Shown piece after piece: positions 1 through 10,200 of a stretch of DNA of 64,000 nt. Below the pieces are notes generated by a model. It made no database searches. It saw nothing but the letters and a program-made list of their open reading frames with translations, and had not been told where the DNA came from. The DNA comes from Shinella zoogloeoides. GTDB lineage: Bacteria; Pseudomonadota; Alphaproteobacteria; Rhizobiales; Rhizobiaceae. The DNA is taken from NCBI RefSeq assembly GCF_003574625.1, contig NZ_QNUJ01000001.1, positions 372,001 to 436,000 of the forward strand. Reading direction: 5' to 3'. The stretch's first letter is position 1; the number at the start of each line of letters is the position of its first letter. The translations under genes were made by a program, and so were the position numbers.

Positions 1-576
1 AGCTCCGCCCATGGCAAGCAGGAACACAGCCTGACGCGCAAGGCCTGGGACACCAGTGTCTCCGCCCTGTCGAAGGTGGCGGACCGGGCGAAGGCCGCCG
101 GCGTCACGCTCAATCTCGAGATCGTCAATCGCTTTGAGAGCAACATGCTGAACACCGCGGCACAAGGACTGGCCTATATCCGCGACACCGGAGCGTCCAA
201 CGTGCTCCTGCATCTCGACACGTTCCACATGAACATCGAGGAGGCCGATGTCGGCCTCGCCATTCGCCACGCGGCTGACAAGATCGGCTATGTCCATATC
301 GGCGAAAGCCATCGCGGCTATCTCGGAACGGGCACGATCGACTTCGCAGCGATTTTCGACGCGCTTGTTGCGATCGGCTGGGACGACTACGTCACTTTCG
401 AATCGTTCTCGACGACCATCGTCGACAGGGACCTGTCGCTCAAGACGGCGATCTGGCGCAACCTCTGGGACGACAACGTCGCGCTCGCCCGCCACGCGAA
501 CCGGTTTATCGAATTGGGCCTGGAGACGGCTCGTCGTAAGAGCGAGCTCGTGTGCCAAGCTCACCTCCCGGTCTAG
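1..576 (+). CDS. Sugar 3-epimerase, TIM-barrel (D-tagatose/D-psicose 3-epimerase-like), 5' end missing
   Basis: The frame is open from the first base, so this is the C-terminal 191 residues of a longer protein (family members are about 280-300 aa). It resembles the D-tagatose 3-epimerase/sugar phosphate isomerase family, which interconverts ketohexoses at C3 using a divalent metal. Visible family segments are LEIVNRFESNMLNTA with a metal-binding Glu, LLHLDTFHMNIEE with the metal Asp and a His, HIGESHRGYLGTG, and VTFESF with the last metal Glu. The last residues after about FIELGLE (RRKSELVCQAHLPV) look unlike the family and the next 60 bases start a gene graveyard, so the extreme C-terminus may be altered. 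Substrate cannot be told from sequence. Confidence 0.85.
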   Translation, partial: SSAHGKQEHSLTRKAWDTSVSALSKVADRAKAAGVTLNLEIVNRFESNMLNTAAQGLAYIRDTGASNVLLHLDTFHMNIEEADVGLAIRHAADKIGYVHIGESHRGYLGTGTIDFAAIFDALVAIGWDDYVTFESFSTTIVDRDLSLKTAIWRNLWDDNVALARHANRFIELGLETARRKSELVCQAHLPV

Positions 577-619
577 CGACGCTATGCTATCGAACTGACC
601 GGCGGGTTCCTTTCCATTC

Positions 620-1347
620 AGGAGCGATTGTTCTCGTCAGTTCGGTTTCGAACCTGTAGACCGGGGCGACGGGCCCGAAGATCTCCTCGCCTGCGATGGC
701 GGCGTCGGTGGGCACGTTTTCGATGACGGTCGGTGGATAGAAGTAGCCGTTCCCCGAAAGCGGCTTGCCCCCTGTCGTGACGCGGGCGCCAGCGGCCACC
801 GCTTCCGAGACGAGCCTGTCGATCTTGCGCACCGCATTCGTCGTGATCATCGGACCGCATTGCGTGTCGGGATCGTAGCCGGGGCCGACCTTCATCGCGG
901 CCATGCGCGCGGTCAGCCCCGCGACGAAGGCGTCGTGAATGCCTGACTGGACGTAGAAGCGGTTGGCGGCCGTGCAGGCTTCGCCGGCATTGCGCATCTT
1001 GGCGACCATGGCGCCGTCGAGCGCGGCTTCGAGATCCGCGTCGTCGAAGACGAGGAAGGGCGCATTGCCGCCGAGTTCCATCGGGCAGCTGACGACCGAC
1101 TTGGCGGCCTCGGCGAGAAGGGTGCGGCCGACGCCGGTCGAGCCGGTGAAGGAGAGCTTGCGCACGCGCGGGTCGGCAAGCATGGCATTGGTCACGCCAC
1201 TCGGGTTCGTCGTGGTCAGGACATTGACGACGCCTGGCGGCACGCCCGCTTCCTCACCGAGACGGGCCATCGCATAGGCGGTCAGCGGCGTCTCGGAGGC
1301 CGGTTTCAGGATAACCGTGCAGCCGGCGGCGAGCGCCGGGCCGATTG
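620..1347 (-). pseudogene. Aldehyde dehydrogenase (succinate-semialdehyde dehydrogenase-like) internal fragment
   Basis: The frame 587-1588 contains an ALDH core without either end. Recognisable parts are GPALAAGCTVILKPASETPL, the NAD-site segment LSFTGSTGVGRTLL, the catalytic Glu region MELGGNAPF, NAGEACTAANRFYVQ with the catalytic Cys, and EEIFGPVAPVYRFETE. The first 140 or so residues of a normal 480-residue enzyme are replaced by unrelated sequence that is antisense to an insertion-element fragment. The last 100 residues are replaced after YRFETE by a short unrelated tail. The protein therefore lacks much of the cofactor fold and the C-terminal oligomerisation arm and is very unlikely to work. 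It best fits the GabD group, but this is a family-level call. Confidence 0.85.
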
Positions 1348-1349
1348 AT

Positions 1350-1430
1350 TTGTCGTGAGGGCTATGATTCAGGCTGGCGTGAAGGAGCCTGACTGATGAG
1401 TAGTTTTTTTGGCTGACGGACGAGCAAATG
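1350..1430 (+). mobile_element. IS5-family (IS427-like) left-end remnant with frameshifted transposase start
   Basis: An ATG at 1396 starts a frame whose corrected reading would be MSSFFWLTDEQMA, the typical beginning of IS5/IS427-group transposases. A run of seven Ts after ATGAGTAG puts this out of frame; eight would restore it. The 45 bases upstream (GGGCTATGATTCAGGCTGGC and onward) have the look of the terminal region of such an element, and the ALDH fragment stops right at its edge. Homology ends abruptly after the Met-Ala codons, where an IS66-type fragment begins. Assignment is from memory of the family N-terminus. Confidence 0.55.
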
Positions 1431-1649
1431 GCTTGTCCGTCAGCCTTCGGGCTCAAGTCTGAGAAGACCGATCTCGAACAATTCAAGCTGGCACTGGAAG
1501 ACTTGAAAACGGCCATGGCCACCATCCATACCGAGGATGAAGCGGACATTCCTGCTGGAAACAGGGTCACCAAGCCACGCGCAATCAATCGTGGCTCCCT
1601 TCCGAAGCATCCCCCGTGTCGAGCGGAGAATGCTTCGCGGAAACCCTGA
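1428..1649 (+). pseudogene. IS66-family transposase (TnpC) N-terminal fragment
   Basis: The translation LKSEKTDLEQFKLALEDLKT followed by AMATIHTEDEADI and later NRGSLPKHPP matches the N-terminal linker of IS66 TnpC proteins, where a SEKLDPDQLxLALEDLE segment is followed by an RNRGxLPxHLPR segment. The whole DDE catalytic domain is absent; the frame ends at 1649 after about 70 residues. The fragment is joined directly to the IS5-type start upstream, so one element was probably inserted into, or recombined with, the other. Confidence 0.65.
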
Positions 1650-1970
1650 CAAACCGGGGCAGGCTGGCTGATCCCTCTCTGTTCCGGTTTCGTCCAATGA
1701 AGCGCTCCGCAATCGGTCCGTCACAGACGTTTGTTCTCGTGCATGGTGCCAGGACGCACCAAGAATAGTGCCGACCCGGCGACGCCGCTCGAATAGCGGG
1801 TTTAGCCGTGGCCGCCTTTCGTGAGGCGAGTTCTGTTGGACAAGCATACGCGTGCTCGCGCGTCAGGCCTTCGATCCAGACGCTCGGCGCACCGCGAAGA
1901 TGCGGCCCGGGGCAGTAGGCCGTTTCGGCCTTCACGGGGCAGGCCAAGCGAGAGGAAATAGCACGGACTA
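1650..1970. other. Intergenic stretch without a supported gene
   Basis: About 320 bases separate the insertion-element remnants from the response regulator end. Short open frames exist on both strands, but none has a family-like sequence over more than a few residues. A 23-codon frame at 1697 contains SQTFVLVHGA, which recalls the first strand of an alpha/beta hydrolase, then stops. This is most easily explained as further decayed sequence. Confidence 0.5.
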
Positions 1971-2597
1971 TTACCTTTCCTTCAGGGCCAGAGCCGCTTC
2001 AACGCGGTTGCGGACCTTCAGCTTCCTTAGAATATTTGTCACGTGGAATTTCACGGTTTTTTCATGGACTCCAAGGTTTCCGCCGATCCCTCGATTGCTG
2101 AGCCCTTGCGCCAAAAGCTCAAGGACGCGTAGCTCTCGCAAGGTAAGGCGGGCGAGGGGCGCCGTTTCCGCTTTGCCGCTCAACCGGGTGAGAAGACCGA
2201 GGCTGAGGCTCGGTGTTACGAAGGTTTCGCCGGCCGCGACGCTCTTCACGGCGGCTATCAGATCGTTTGCGCTAATACCCTTCAGAACGTAGCCAGATGC
2301 ACCGGCCTCTATTGCCCGCATCACGTCATGGCCGTCGTCGGAGCCGGTGAGCATCAGGACACGCGGCGGCCTTTGCGTTGCGGTGATCGCCGCGGCGGCA
2401 TCGATGCCGTTGCCCGGCATGGATATGTCGAGCAGGATGACATCCGGCTCATGGCGCTCGACCAGTTCGAGCGCCTGGCTGCCGGAATTTCCTTCCGCGA
2501 TGACTGTGATTGTGGGGTCGAGCGCGAGCGATTGCGTGACGCCTGCTCTGAACAACGGATGATCGTCAACCACGATAATTCTGATCGGCGCATTCAT
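1971..2597 (-). CDS. NarL/FixJ-type response regulator (LuxR-type HTH)
   Basis: This 208-residue protein has a receiver domain (about 5-120) with the acidic pocket Asp11-Asp12, phospho-acceptor Asp57 in DVILLDISMPG, and the switch segment GYVLKG. A LuxR-type HTH follows (about 148-205: LTLRELRVLELLAQGLSNR, then EKTVKFHVTNILRKLKVRNR). It overlaps the end of the upstream histidine kinase gene by 4 bp, so the two are a translationally coupled cognate pair. The pair is divergent from the giant RTX peroxidase gene, which is the obvious candidate target. The regulator is the same type as that at 18090-18776 on the other side of the secretion cluster. Confidence 0.95.
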   Translation of the reverse strand: MNAPIRIIVVDDHPLFRAGVTQSLALDPTITVIAEGNSGSQALELVERHEPDVILLDISMPGNGIDAAAAITATQRPPRVLMLTGSDDGHDVMRAIEAGASGYVLKGISANDLIAAVKSVAAGETFVTPSLSLGLLTRLSGKAETAPLARLTLRELRVLELLAQGLSNRGIGGNLGVHEKTVKFHVTNILRKLKVRNRVEAALALKER

Positions 2598-4009
2598 ACT
2601 TCATCTCCTCCGTTCAGGACTGTGGCCATTTCGATGACTGTGCCTTGTCGGCCATGGCGCACGGAGAACGTGCCTCCGAGGCTCTCCACGCGCTGCCGCA
2701 GCCCGAACAATCCGAGGCTGCCCTCGGACGTTTCCGGGCGTCCGGCCGTCCCCGCGCCGTCGTCGCTGACGCGCAAGACGAAAACGTCGCCTTCGTGCCG
2801 GCATTCGACGGTTTGCCCATGCCCGCCAGCATGGCGATAGGCGTTGTTGAGGCCCTCCTGCACGAAGCGGTAGGCGCACAGGCGCATTGCCTGCGAGGAG
2901 CGGGACGGCGGCGTGCCGTCGCAGATCAGGGAGACGGCGGTGCCGGTTCTTCGTTCATGCACGCGCACCACGCTTTCGACGATCTCACGCAGGGACAGCG
3001 CCTGGATCTCCGGCAACACCAATCCCCGCGCGATCGCGCGCATGTCATGCAATGCATCGCCCAGAAGGCCCTCGATCGCCGTCAGTATCGCCGCCCGCCC
3101 GTCTTTGTCCGCCGCGCGCCGGACCTGCTCGATCTTGAGTGCGGAAAGACCGATGAGTTGAACCGGGCCGTCGTGCAGCTCGGCGCCCACGTTGCGCAGG
3201 TAGCTTTCGTTCATCTCCACCAGCCGGCCCGAGGCCCGCTGGACCTTCATGCGCAACTCGCTGTTCTGGTGGGAGACGCGCTCGATCTCGGCAAGGCGGC
3301 TCTCCAGGGCGACCTGCTGCCGTCCAATCAATCTGCTGTTGCTGTAGACGACACCGGTCAAGGCGAGTGCGATCGACAGGGCCGCCCCGCTGACGACGAG
3401 CCATGTCTGCACCCGCAGCTTCAGCAGCTTGGCTTCGAGCGGTTGTGTCAGTTCATGGATTTCAACGACGGCAATGATGCGGCCGGACCCGTGCTCGCGC
3501 AGGGGAACGTAGATTTCCAGATATTTCGTCGTCCACGCCCGCGCGACATGTTCGCCGGCGGCAAGATCGGTGTATCGTGCCGAAACCTCGCCGTCGAATG
3601 CCATGGCGGCGCCTTCCGGTGGCGGAAATCGCCCGCCAATCAGATCGGATGTGGTCGAATAGGTGACGAGCCCGTCACTCCTCCAGATGTCGACATGGGC
3701 GAAGCGGTCGGCGAAGGCGCCTTCCTTCAGCGCCTCGTCCAGGCGCGCGATGGCCTGCGGGCCGAGCACTTCCCGACGCGCCAGTTGCTGGACCAGGGGG
3801 GAGAGGAGGCTGTCCAGGAAGAGAGCGGAGCTTGCCGCGGTGCTTTCCACCGTCGCGCGGGTGACGATGCCGGAGATGACGACGCCGGCAAGGAACATCG
3901 CCGCCAGCATGATGAGGCCACCCGACAGCGCAAACTGTATCGGCTGGCTCAGGCTCCGGAAGCCGTGTGCCCGATGAAAGCGTGGCGATGTGGCTGCTGC
4001 ATCGACCAT
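2594..4009 (-). CDS. Membrane sensor histidine kinase, HisKA_3/NarX-type
   Basis: The protein has 471 residues. Two hydrophobic segments (about 27-50 and 202-223) bracket a periplasmic sensor region of about 150 residues that contains a short conserved stretch (VDIWRSDGLVTYSTTSDLIG). A coiled linker leads to the dimerisation/phosphoacceptor segment with His279 in ELHDGPVQLIG. The ATPase domain shows the N box FVQEGLNNAYRHA (382-394), SDDGAG (415-420) and GLFGLRQR (433-440). The sensor and kinase parts align with the kinase at 16624-18072, with the phospho-His at the same residue number. The stimulus is unknown. Confidence 0.93.
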   Translation of the reverse strand: MVDAAATSPRFHRAHGFRSLSQPIQFALSGGLIMLAAMFLAGVVISGIVTRATVESTAASSALFLDSLLSPLVQQLARREVLGPQAIARLDEALKEGAFADRFAHVDIWRSDGLVTYSTTSDLIGGRFPPPEGAAMAFDGEVSARYTDLAAGEHVARAWTTKYLEIYVPLREHGSGRIIAVVEIHELTQPLEAKLLKLRVQTWLVVSGAALSIALALTGVVYSNSRLIGRQQVALESRLAEIERVSHQNSELRMKVQRASGRLVEMNESYLRNVGAELHDGPVQLIGLSALKIEQVRRAADKDGRAAILTAIEGLLGDALHDMRAIARGLVLPEIQALSLREIVESVVRVHERRTGTAVSLICDGTPPSRSSQAMRLCAYRFVQEGLNNAYRHAGGHGQTVECRHEGDVFVLRVSDDGAGTAGRPETSEGSLGLFGLRQRVESLGGTFSVRHGRQGTVIEMATVLNGGDEV

Positions 4010-4295
4010 CGGCTTTGAAAATGCTCCTGTGGCCCTCTCGCCAAACGATCACGGATCCGCCTTGTCGGCTAGCGCCGATGGTCCAATCATCCGCTCGGAC
4101 CAAAGTCGAGTAAGGTCCCCGCCTTGCGATCTGGTCCGGTTGCCCTTTCGGGGAAGCAACTCGTCAGACCATCCGTCATGGCGCGAGAGCCGAGATCAGG
4201 CGCATCATTCTCCCGAAATGCGCATCGCGCCCGCAGAAGGCGGCGCGCGTGGCCGACAAGAAGCGTCAGGGGACGCTACCAAGGGGAGAATGGTC

Positions 4296-7200
4296 ATGGT
4301 CAATATCGTCAAGCACGACCTGCAGTTCATCTTGAAACAGATCAAGATCGCCGAAAGGCATGCCGCCGGCGAGGATCTCTACACGCTCGTCGCGGAGGCC
4401 GGCGGCGTGGACCCCAATTCTCCCGCCGCCGCGCAGATTCACCTGCTTCCCTATGGCTTGCGGACCGTCGACGGCAGCTACAATAACCTCCTGCCCGGCC
4501 GGGAGCACTGGGGCTCGGCGGACCAGCAGTTCCTGTCCCTGACCGATCCTGCGTTCGGCCAGGGGACGGGCACGTTCCCCTACGCATCCAACAACAACTA
4601 CGGCCAGCCCGGCGATGTGGTCGATGCGGCGCCCCGCCTGATCTCCAATCTCGTCGTCGACCAGACGCTCGACAACCCGGCGGCCATCGTCGCCGCGCTC
4701 GAATATGCCGGCGTCGTGGGACAGGCGCAGGTCGACGCTCTGCAGGCCATTCGCGCCGCCCACGCCATCGTGAAGGAACTGCCGGTAAATTCCCAGGCCT
4801 ATGGGCTGGCCAAGGGCCAACTCGACGCGCTTCTCGCGCAGAACGGCATCGAAATGGACGGCCCGACGGTCTTCCTGCCCAATGTGTCGCCGGATATCGG
4901 CGATTCCGCGCCCTTCAGCGCCCTCTTCACCCTGTTCGGACAGTTTTTCGATCATGGCCTCGATCTCGTGGCCAAGGGCGGCAACGGTGTGGTCTACATT
5001 CCGCTCTCGCCGGACGATCCGCTCTACAACCCTGCCACTCCGCATACCAACTTCATGGTCTTGACCCGTGCGACCACCGGCGAGGGTGCGCGCAACACCA
5101 CGACGCCATGGGTGGATCAGAACCAGACCTATGGCTCTCACGCCTCCAAGCAGGTCTTCATGCGCGAATATGAGGAGGGGCCGGACGGTACCCCCGTTGC
5201 GTCCGGTCGCCTGCTCGAGGGAAACGGGCACGGCTTGGCGACGTGGGCGGATGTGAAGGCGCATGCCGAGGACATGCTCGGTATCAGGCTTACCGATGCG
5301 GATATCGGCAATATTCCCCTGATCGCGACCGATGAATACGGCAACTTCATCCCCGGCGCCAACGGCTATCCCCAACTGGTCGTCGGGCTCGGCGCGGACG
5401 GCATTTTCGGGACGGGTGACGATGTCCTTGTCGAGGGCGATCCGGACAATCCCGTCGATCCGACCGCCCTCGGCGCCTTCCGCACCGGCCATGCGTTCCT
5501 CGACGACATCGCCCACAACGCCGTGCCGATCTTCACGGCCGGCGGCGAGCTTGCCGAGGATGCCGACGGCGTGGCGGGCAATGCCGTCGCGAGCAGCATG
5601 GGGCATAATCTCGAATATGACGACGAGCTTCTGGATGCGCATTTCATCACCGGCGACGGGCGCGGAAACGAGAATATCGGCCTGACGACCATCCACCATA
5701 TCTTCCACGGCGAACACAACCGCATGGTCGAGGAGACAAAGCAGGTCGCGCTCGAGGCCGCGGCGAATGGCGATATCGCCTTCCTCAACGAATGGCTGCT
5801 GGTGGACGTCGCCGCCGTTCCCGCCAATCTCGAAGATCTCGTCTGGGATGGCGAGCGCCTCTTCCAGGCGGCGCGCTTCGTCACCGAAATGGAATACCAG
5901 CACCTCGTTTTCGAGGAATTCGCCCGCAAGATGCAGCCGGATGTCGATGCCTTCCTGTTCGAGCCGGATGCCGACATCAATCCCGCGATCTTCTCCGAGT
6001 TCGCCAACGTGGTCTATCGCTTCGGCCACTCGATGCTCAACGAGACTGTCGATCGTATTGCTGCCGACGGGTCGACGAATCCCATGTCGCTGTTCGATGC
6101 GTTCCTCAATCCCGTCGCCTATGACGAGGGCGGGAGCCTGACCCATGCACAGGCGGCCGGTGCGGTCATTCGCGGCATGAGCGCCCAGGTCGGCAATGAG
6201 ATCGACGAGTTCGTCACGAATACCCTGCGCAACCAGTTGCTCGGCATCCCGCTCGACCTGGCGACGATCAACATCGCGCGCGGCCGCGATACCGGCATGC
6301 CGACCCTTAACGAGGCGCGGGCCCAGTTCCAGGCCATGGCCCAGGGCGATAGCCAGCTGGCCCCCTATGCGAACTGGACTGACTTCGCGCTCAACCTCAA
6401 GAACCCGGCCTCCATCGTCAATTTCATCGCAGCCTACGGCACGCATGCGACGATTGCGGGCGAGACGACGGTGGACGGCAAGCGCGCGGCGGCGATGGCG
6501 ATCGTGTTCGGCACGGCTGAGACGTTCTGGGACGAAAGCCTCGGCGCGAACCGGACCATCCTGCCGCCGGCTGACCGCGCGGCCTTTCTTTCCGGTACGG
6601 GCGGCTATGCCGACGGGCTCGGCGGTCTTGCCAATGTCGACCTGTGGGTGGGCGGGCTTGCCGAAAAGAAGATGGATTTCGGCGGCATGCTCGGCTCCAC
6701 CTTCTCCTTCATCTTCGAACTGCAGATGGAGAACCTGCAGGACGGCGACCGCTTCTACTACCTGTCGCGCGTCCAGGGCCTCAACCTGCTCTCCGAACTG
6801 GAAGGCAATTCGCTCTCCAAGATGGCCCTGCGCACGACCGATCTCGCCGAAACGGGCACCGCGATCCCCGGCGACTTCTTCTCGCGCCCGGACCGCGTTC
6901 TCTATCTCGACGCGGCAAGGCAACTGGCCATGACGGGCCAGGGCGACCCCGTCCAGGACAATCCCTATCTGGAGGCCCTGTCTCCTCTGGTCGAGCGTCG
7001 TGATGCGGATGGCGACGGCATTGCCGAATATCTGCGTTACAATGGCGGCGAGCACGTCGTTGTCCAGGGCACCGACAATGACGATCACATCATCACCGGC
7101 GAGGGTGACGACACGATCTGGGGCGGGGCCGGCAACGACCGTCTCGAAGGCGGCTACGGCGTGGATCATATCCACGGCGGCTCGGGCGACGACATCATCA

Positions 7201-10200
7201 CCAATGCGGGAACCGACATCGGCGCGATGGACTTCCTGCATGGCGAGGAAGGCAATGACGTCATCCATGGTGGTAGCGGGCTTTCGCTGATCTTCGGCAA
7301 CGAGGGCAACGACTTCCTGATCGCCGGCCCCGACGGCAAGACCGTCATGGGCGGCGTCGGCGACGACTTCATCCTCGGCGGCGACGGAATGGATTTCCTG
7401 CTCGGCGAGGCCGGCGACGACTGGCTGGAGGGCGGCGGCCGCTTCGATACGCTGGCCGGTGAAAATTCCGAGTTGATGTTCAACTCTACCATCGTCGGCA
7501 ACGACGTGCTGAACGGCCAGAGCGGGGATACGGACTATGACGCCGAGGCCGGCGACGACATCATGTTCCAGGGCGTCGGCATCCAGCGCAGCAACGGCAT
7601 GTCGGGCTTCGACTGGGCGATCCACAAGGACGATCCGATGGCGGCGAATTCCGATCTCGGTATTCCCGTCTTCGCGAACCAGGAAGCCTTCATCCTGCGG
7701 GACCGCTTCGATCTGGTGGAGGGGCTTTCCGGCTGGAAATTCGACGACGTGCTGACGGGCCGCGTGGTGCCGGTCAATACAAGGGTGGAGGCGACCGGCA
7801 CGGCGGCGATTCCCGGTCCGGATGCGCCCCTCTACTCCTATTCGAATGCCCTTTTGGAGCGGAACGTCGCTCTTGTCGACGGGCTGGATATGCTGGTCGC
7901 CCATCGCAAGCGCCATGTCGAGATCGGAAACGACGGCGTTGCGGAGACGATCGTCCTCGAAACGGCAGATGCCTCCGATATCCTGCTCGGCGGTGGCGGT
8001 AGCGACCGCATCAAGGGTCTTGCCGGCGACGACGTCATCGACGGCGACAAATGGCTCAACGTGCGCATCCGCATCGTCGCGGACGGTCAGGTCTACACGG
8101 CCGACGGGATGACGAAGAAGGTCTATCTCCAGACCGACATGGTGAACGGGGTGCTGCGGGCGGGCGCAACCGCGCAGTTCGGCGCGCGCTCTCTGGACAT
8201 GCTGATGCTGGCCGGCGTCTTGAATCCGGGCCAATTGTCGATCGTGCGCGAGATCGTCGACGGCAATGCCGCAGGCGATATCGACACGGCCGTCTATACG
8301 GGCATTCGCGAGCATTACGCCTTCGGCGTGAACACGGACGGCAGCCTCTATGTCGACCACGCGCCGCCGGCCACGGACGAAACCGATCCGCTTGCCGAAA
8401 ACATCGAGGGCGTGACCGAGCGGCCCGTTCTCGACGGCCGTGACACGGTGCGCAATATCGAGCGGCTTGAATTCACCGACCTGACGATGAACGTGATTTC
8501 CGGCACCGCCGCCGGCGAAACGCTGAACGGTAACGTTGCGGGCACGGGCCTGATCCACGATGTCCTCATGGGTTTCGAGGGCAACGATACGCTCAACGGC
8601 CTTTCCGGCAATGACGTGCTGATCGGCGGCGCCGGCAACGACACCTTGCGCGGCGGTGCCGGCGACGACATCTATGTCATGGGCCTTGCCGACGGCACGG
8701 ACCGCATCGAGGAGACTTCCGGCAACGACCGGATCAGCGTGGCGACGAATGGCGAGGCGCTTTCCGCTTTCAACTTCAGCCGGGCTGCCAATGGCGATCT
8801 CGTCATCGTGCTCAACGGCCAGACGATCCGCGTGGCGGGCCAGTTCAACGATCCCGGCAATGCCGTCGAGACGATCACTTTCGACGGCGGCAGCTATCAG
8901 GGCTATGAGCTTTACGTCGCCGATGACGAGGGCGATGAGGTCATGCGCGGCAGCTACACGCTGCACACCGGGACGGGCACCACGCTGGAGGCCGCGCCGG
9001 ATGTCGATACCATCCTGGTCGATCTCGGCGGTTCCCAGTCGACGACGCTGCTGGGCAATACCGGCGACGACATGCTGTTCGGCAACAACGGTGCCGATAC
9101 GCTCAACGGCGGCGCCGGCGCTGATCTTCTGGTCGGCGGCTCGGGGGGCGATACCTACATCGTCGATGACATCGGTGATACGGTGGTCGAGCTGGAGAAC
9201 GGCGGAACGGACACCGTCCAGACGACGGTCGCAAGCTACATGCTGGACGCGAATGTCGAGAACCTGACCTATACGGGCGGCGGTGCCTTCACGGGGGCCG
9301 GCAACAAACTCGACAACGTCATCACCGGCGGCGCCGGCAATGACAGCCTGTACGGCGAGGCCGGCAACGACCGGCTGTTCGGCGGCGACGGGGACGACTT
9401 CCTCCATGGCGGCGCCGGCGACGACGTCATCAATGCCGGCAGCGGCAACGATGCGGTCAATGGCGGTGCCGGTAACGATACGATCAATCTCGGCGCCGGC
9501 TTCAGCAGGCTGGTCTACGACGGGCTGGATTTCGGCGACGACGTCGTCACGAGCTTCGATGCCAATCCCACCGGCGGCGGCCAGGACAAGGTCGACCTGA
9601 GCGGCCTCGGCATCACCGACGCGGACTTCGACGCGCGCGTCTCCATCACGTCCGACGGCAGCAGGACCCGCATCGATATCGCCGGCGGCGGCTCGATCAC
9701 GCTCAACGGCGTTCCGGGAATCGGCAATAATATGGTGAACCGCGCGGACTTCATCCTTGCCGGCGAAACGACCATTGCCGGAACCGCCAGCGGCGATGCC
9801 CTTGAGGGCACCGCAGGCGCCGACATCATTCTCGGGGGCGGTGGCGGCGACACGATCAACGGCGGCGCGGGCGACGATGTCATCGATGGCGGGACGGGGG
9901 ACGACTTCCTCTTCGGCGACAGCGGCGACGACATCATCCACTGGCAGGCGCCGGATGGCGGCTGGGACGTGGTCGACGGCGGTTCGGAAGGCATTGCCGG
10001 TGATACCTTCGTCATCACCGGCGACGACGCCTACGAAATCTTCCGCTTCTATCCCGCCGAGGACGCCGAGACGGTCATTCCGGGTCTCGTGCTGCGCGGC
10101 GGCGGCACCGAGATCGTGGTGACCCGCACGGTCGTCGTGAATGGCGTCGAAGGCGTCCCGCAGGTCATCGCGGAACTGTCCGAGATCGAGGAGATCGTCA

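Noticed and set aside
1697-1768. Short frame with SQTFVLVHGA, resembling an alpha/beta hydrolase N-terminus
   Set aside because: Only about ten residues are family-like before a stop; too short to call.
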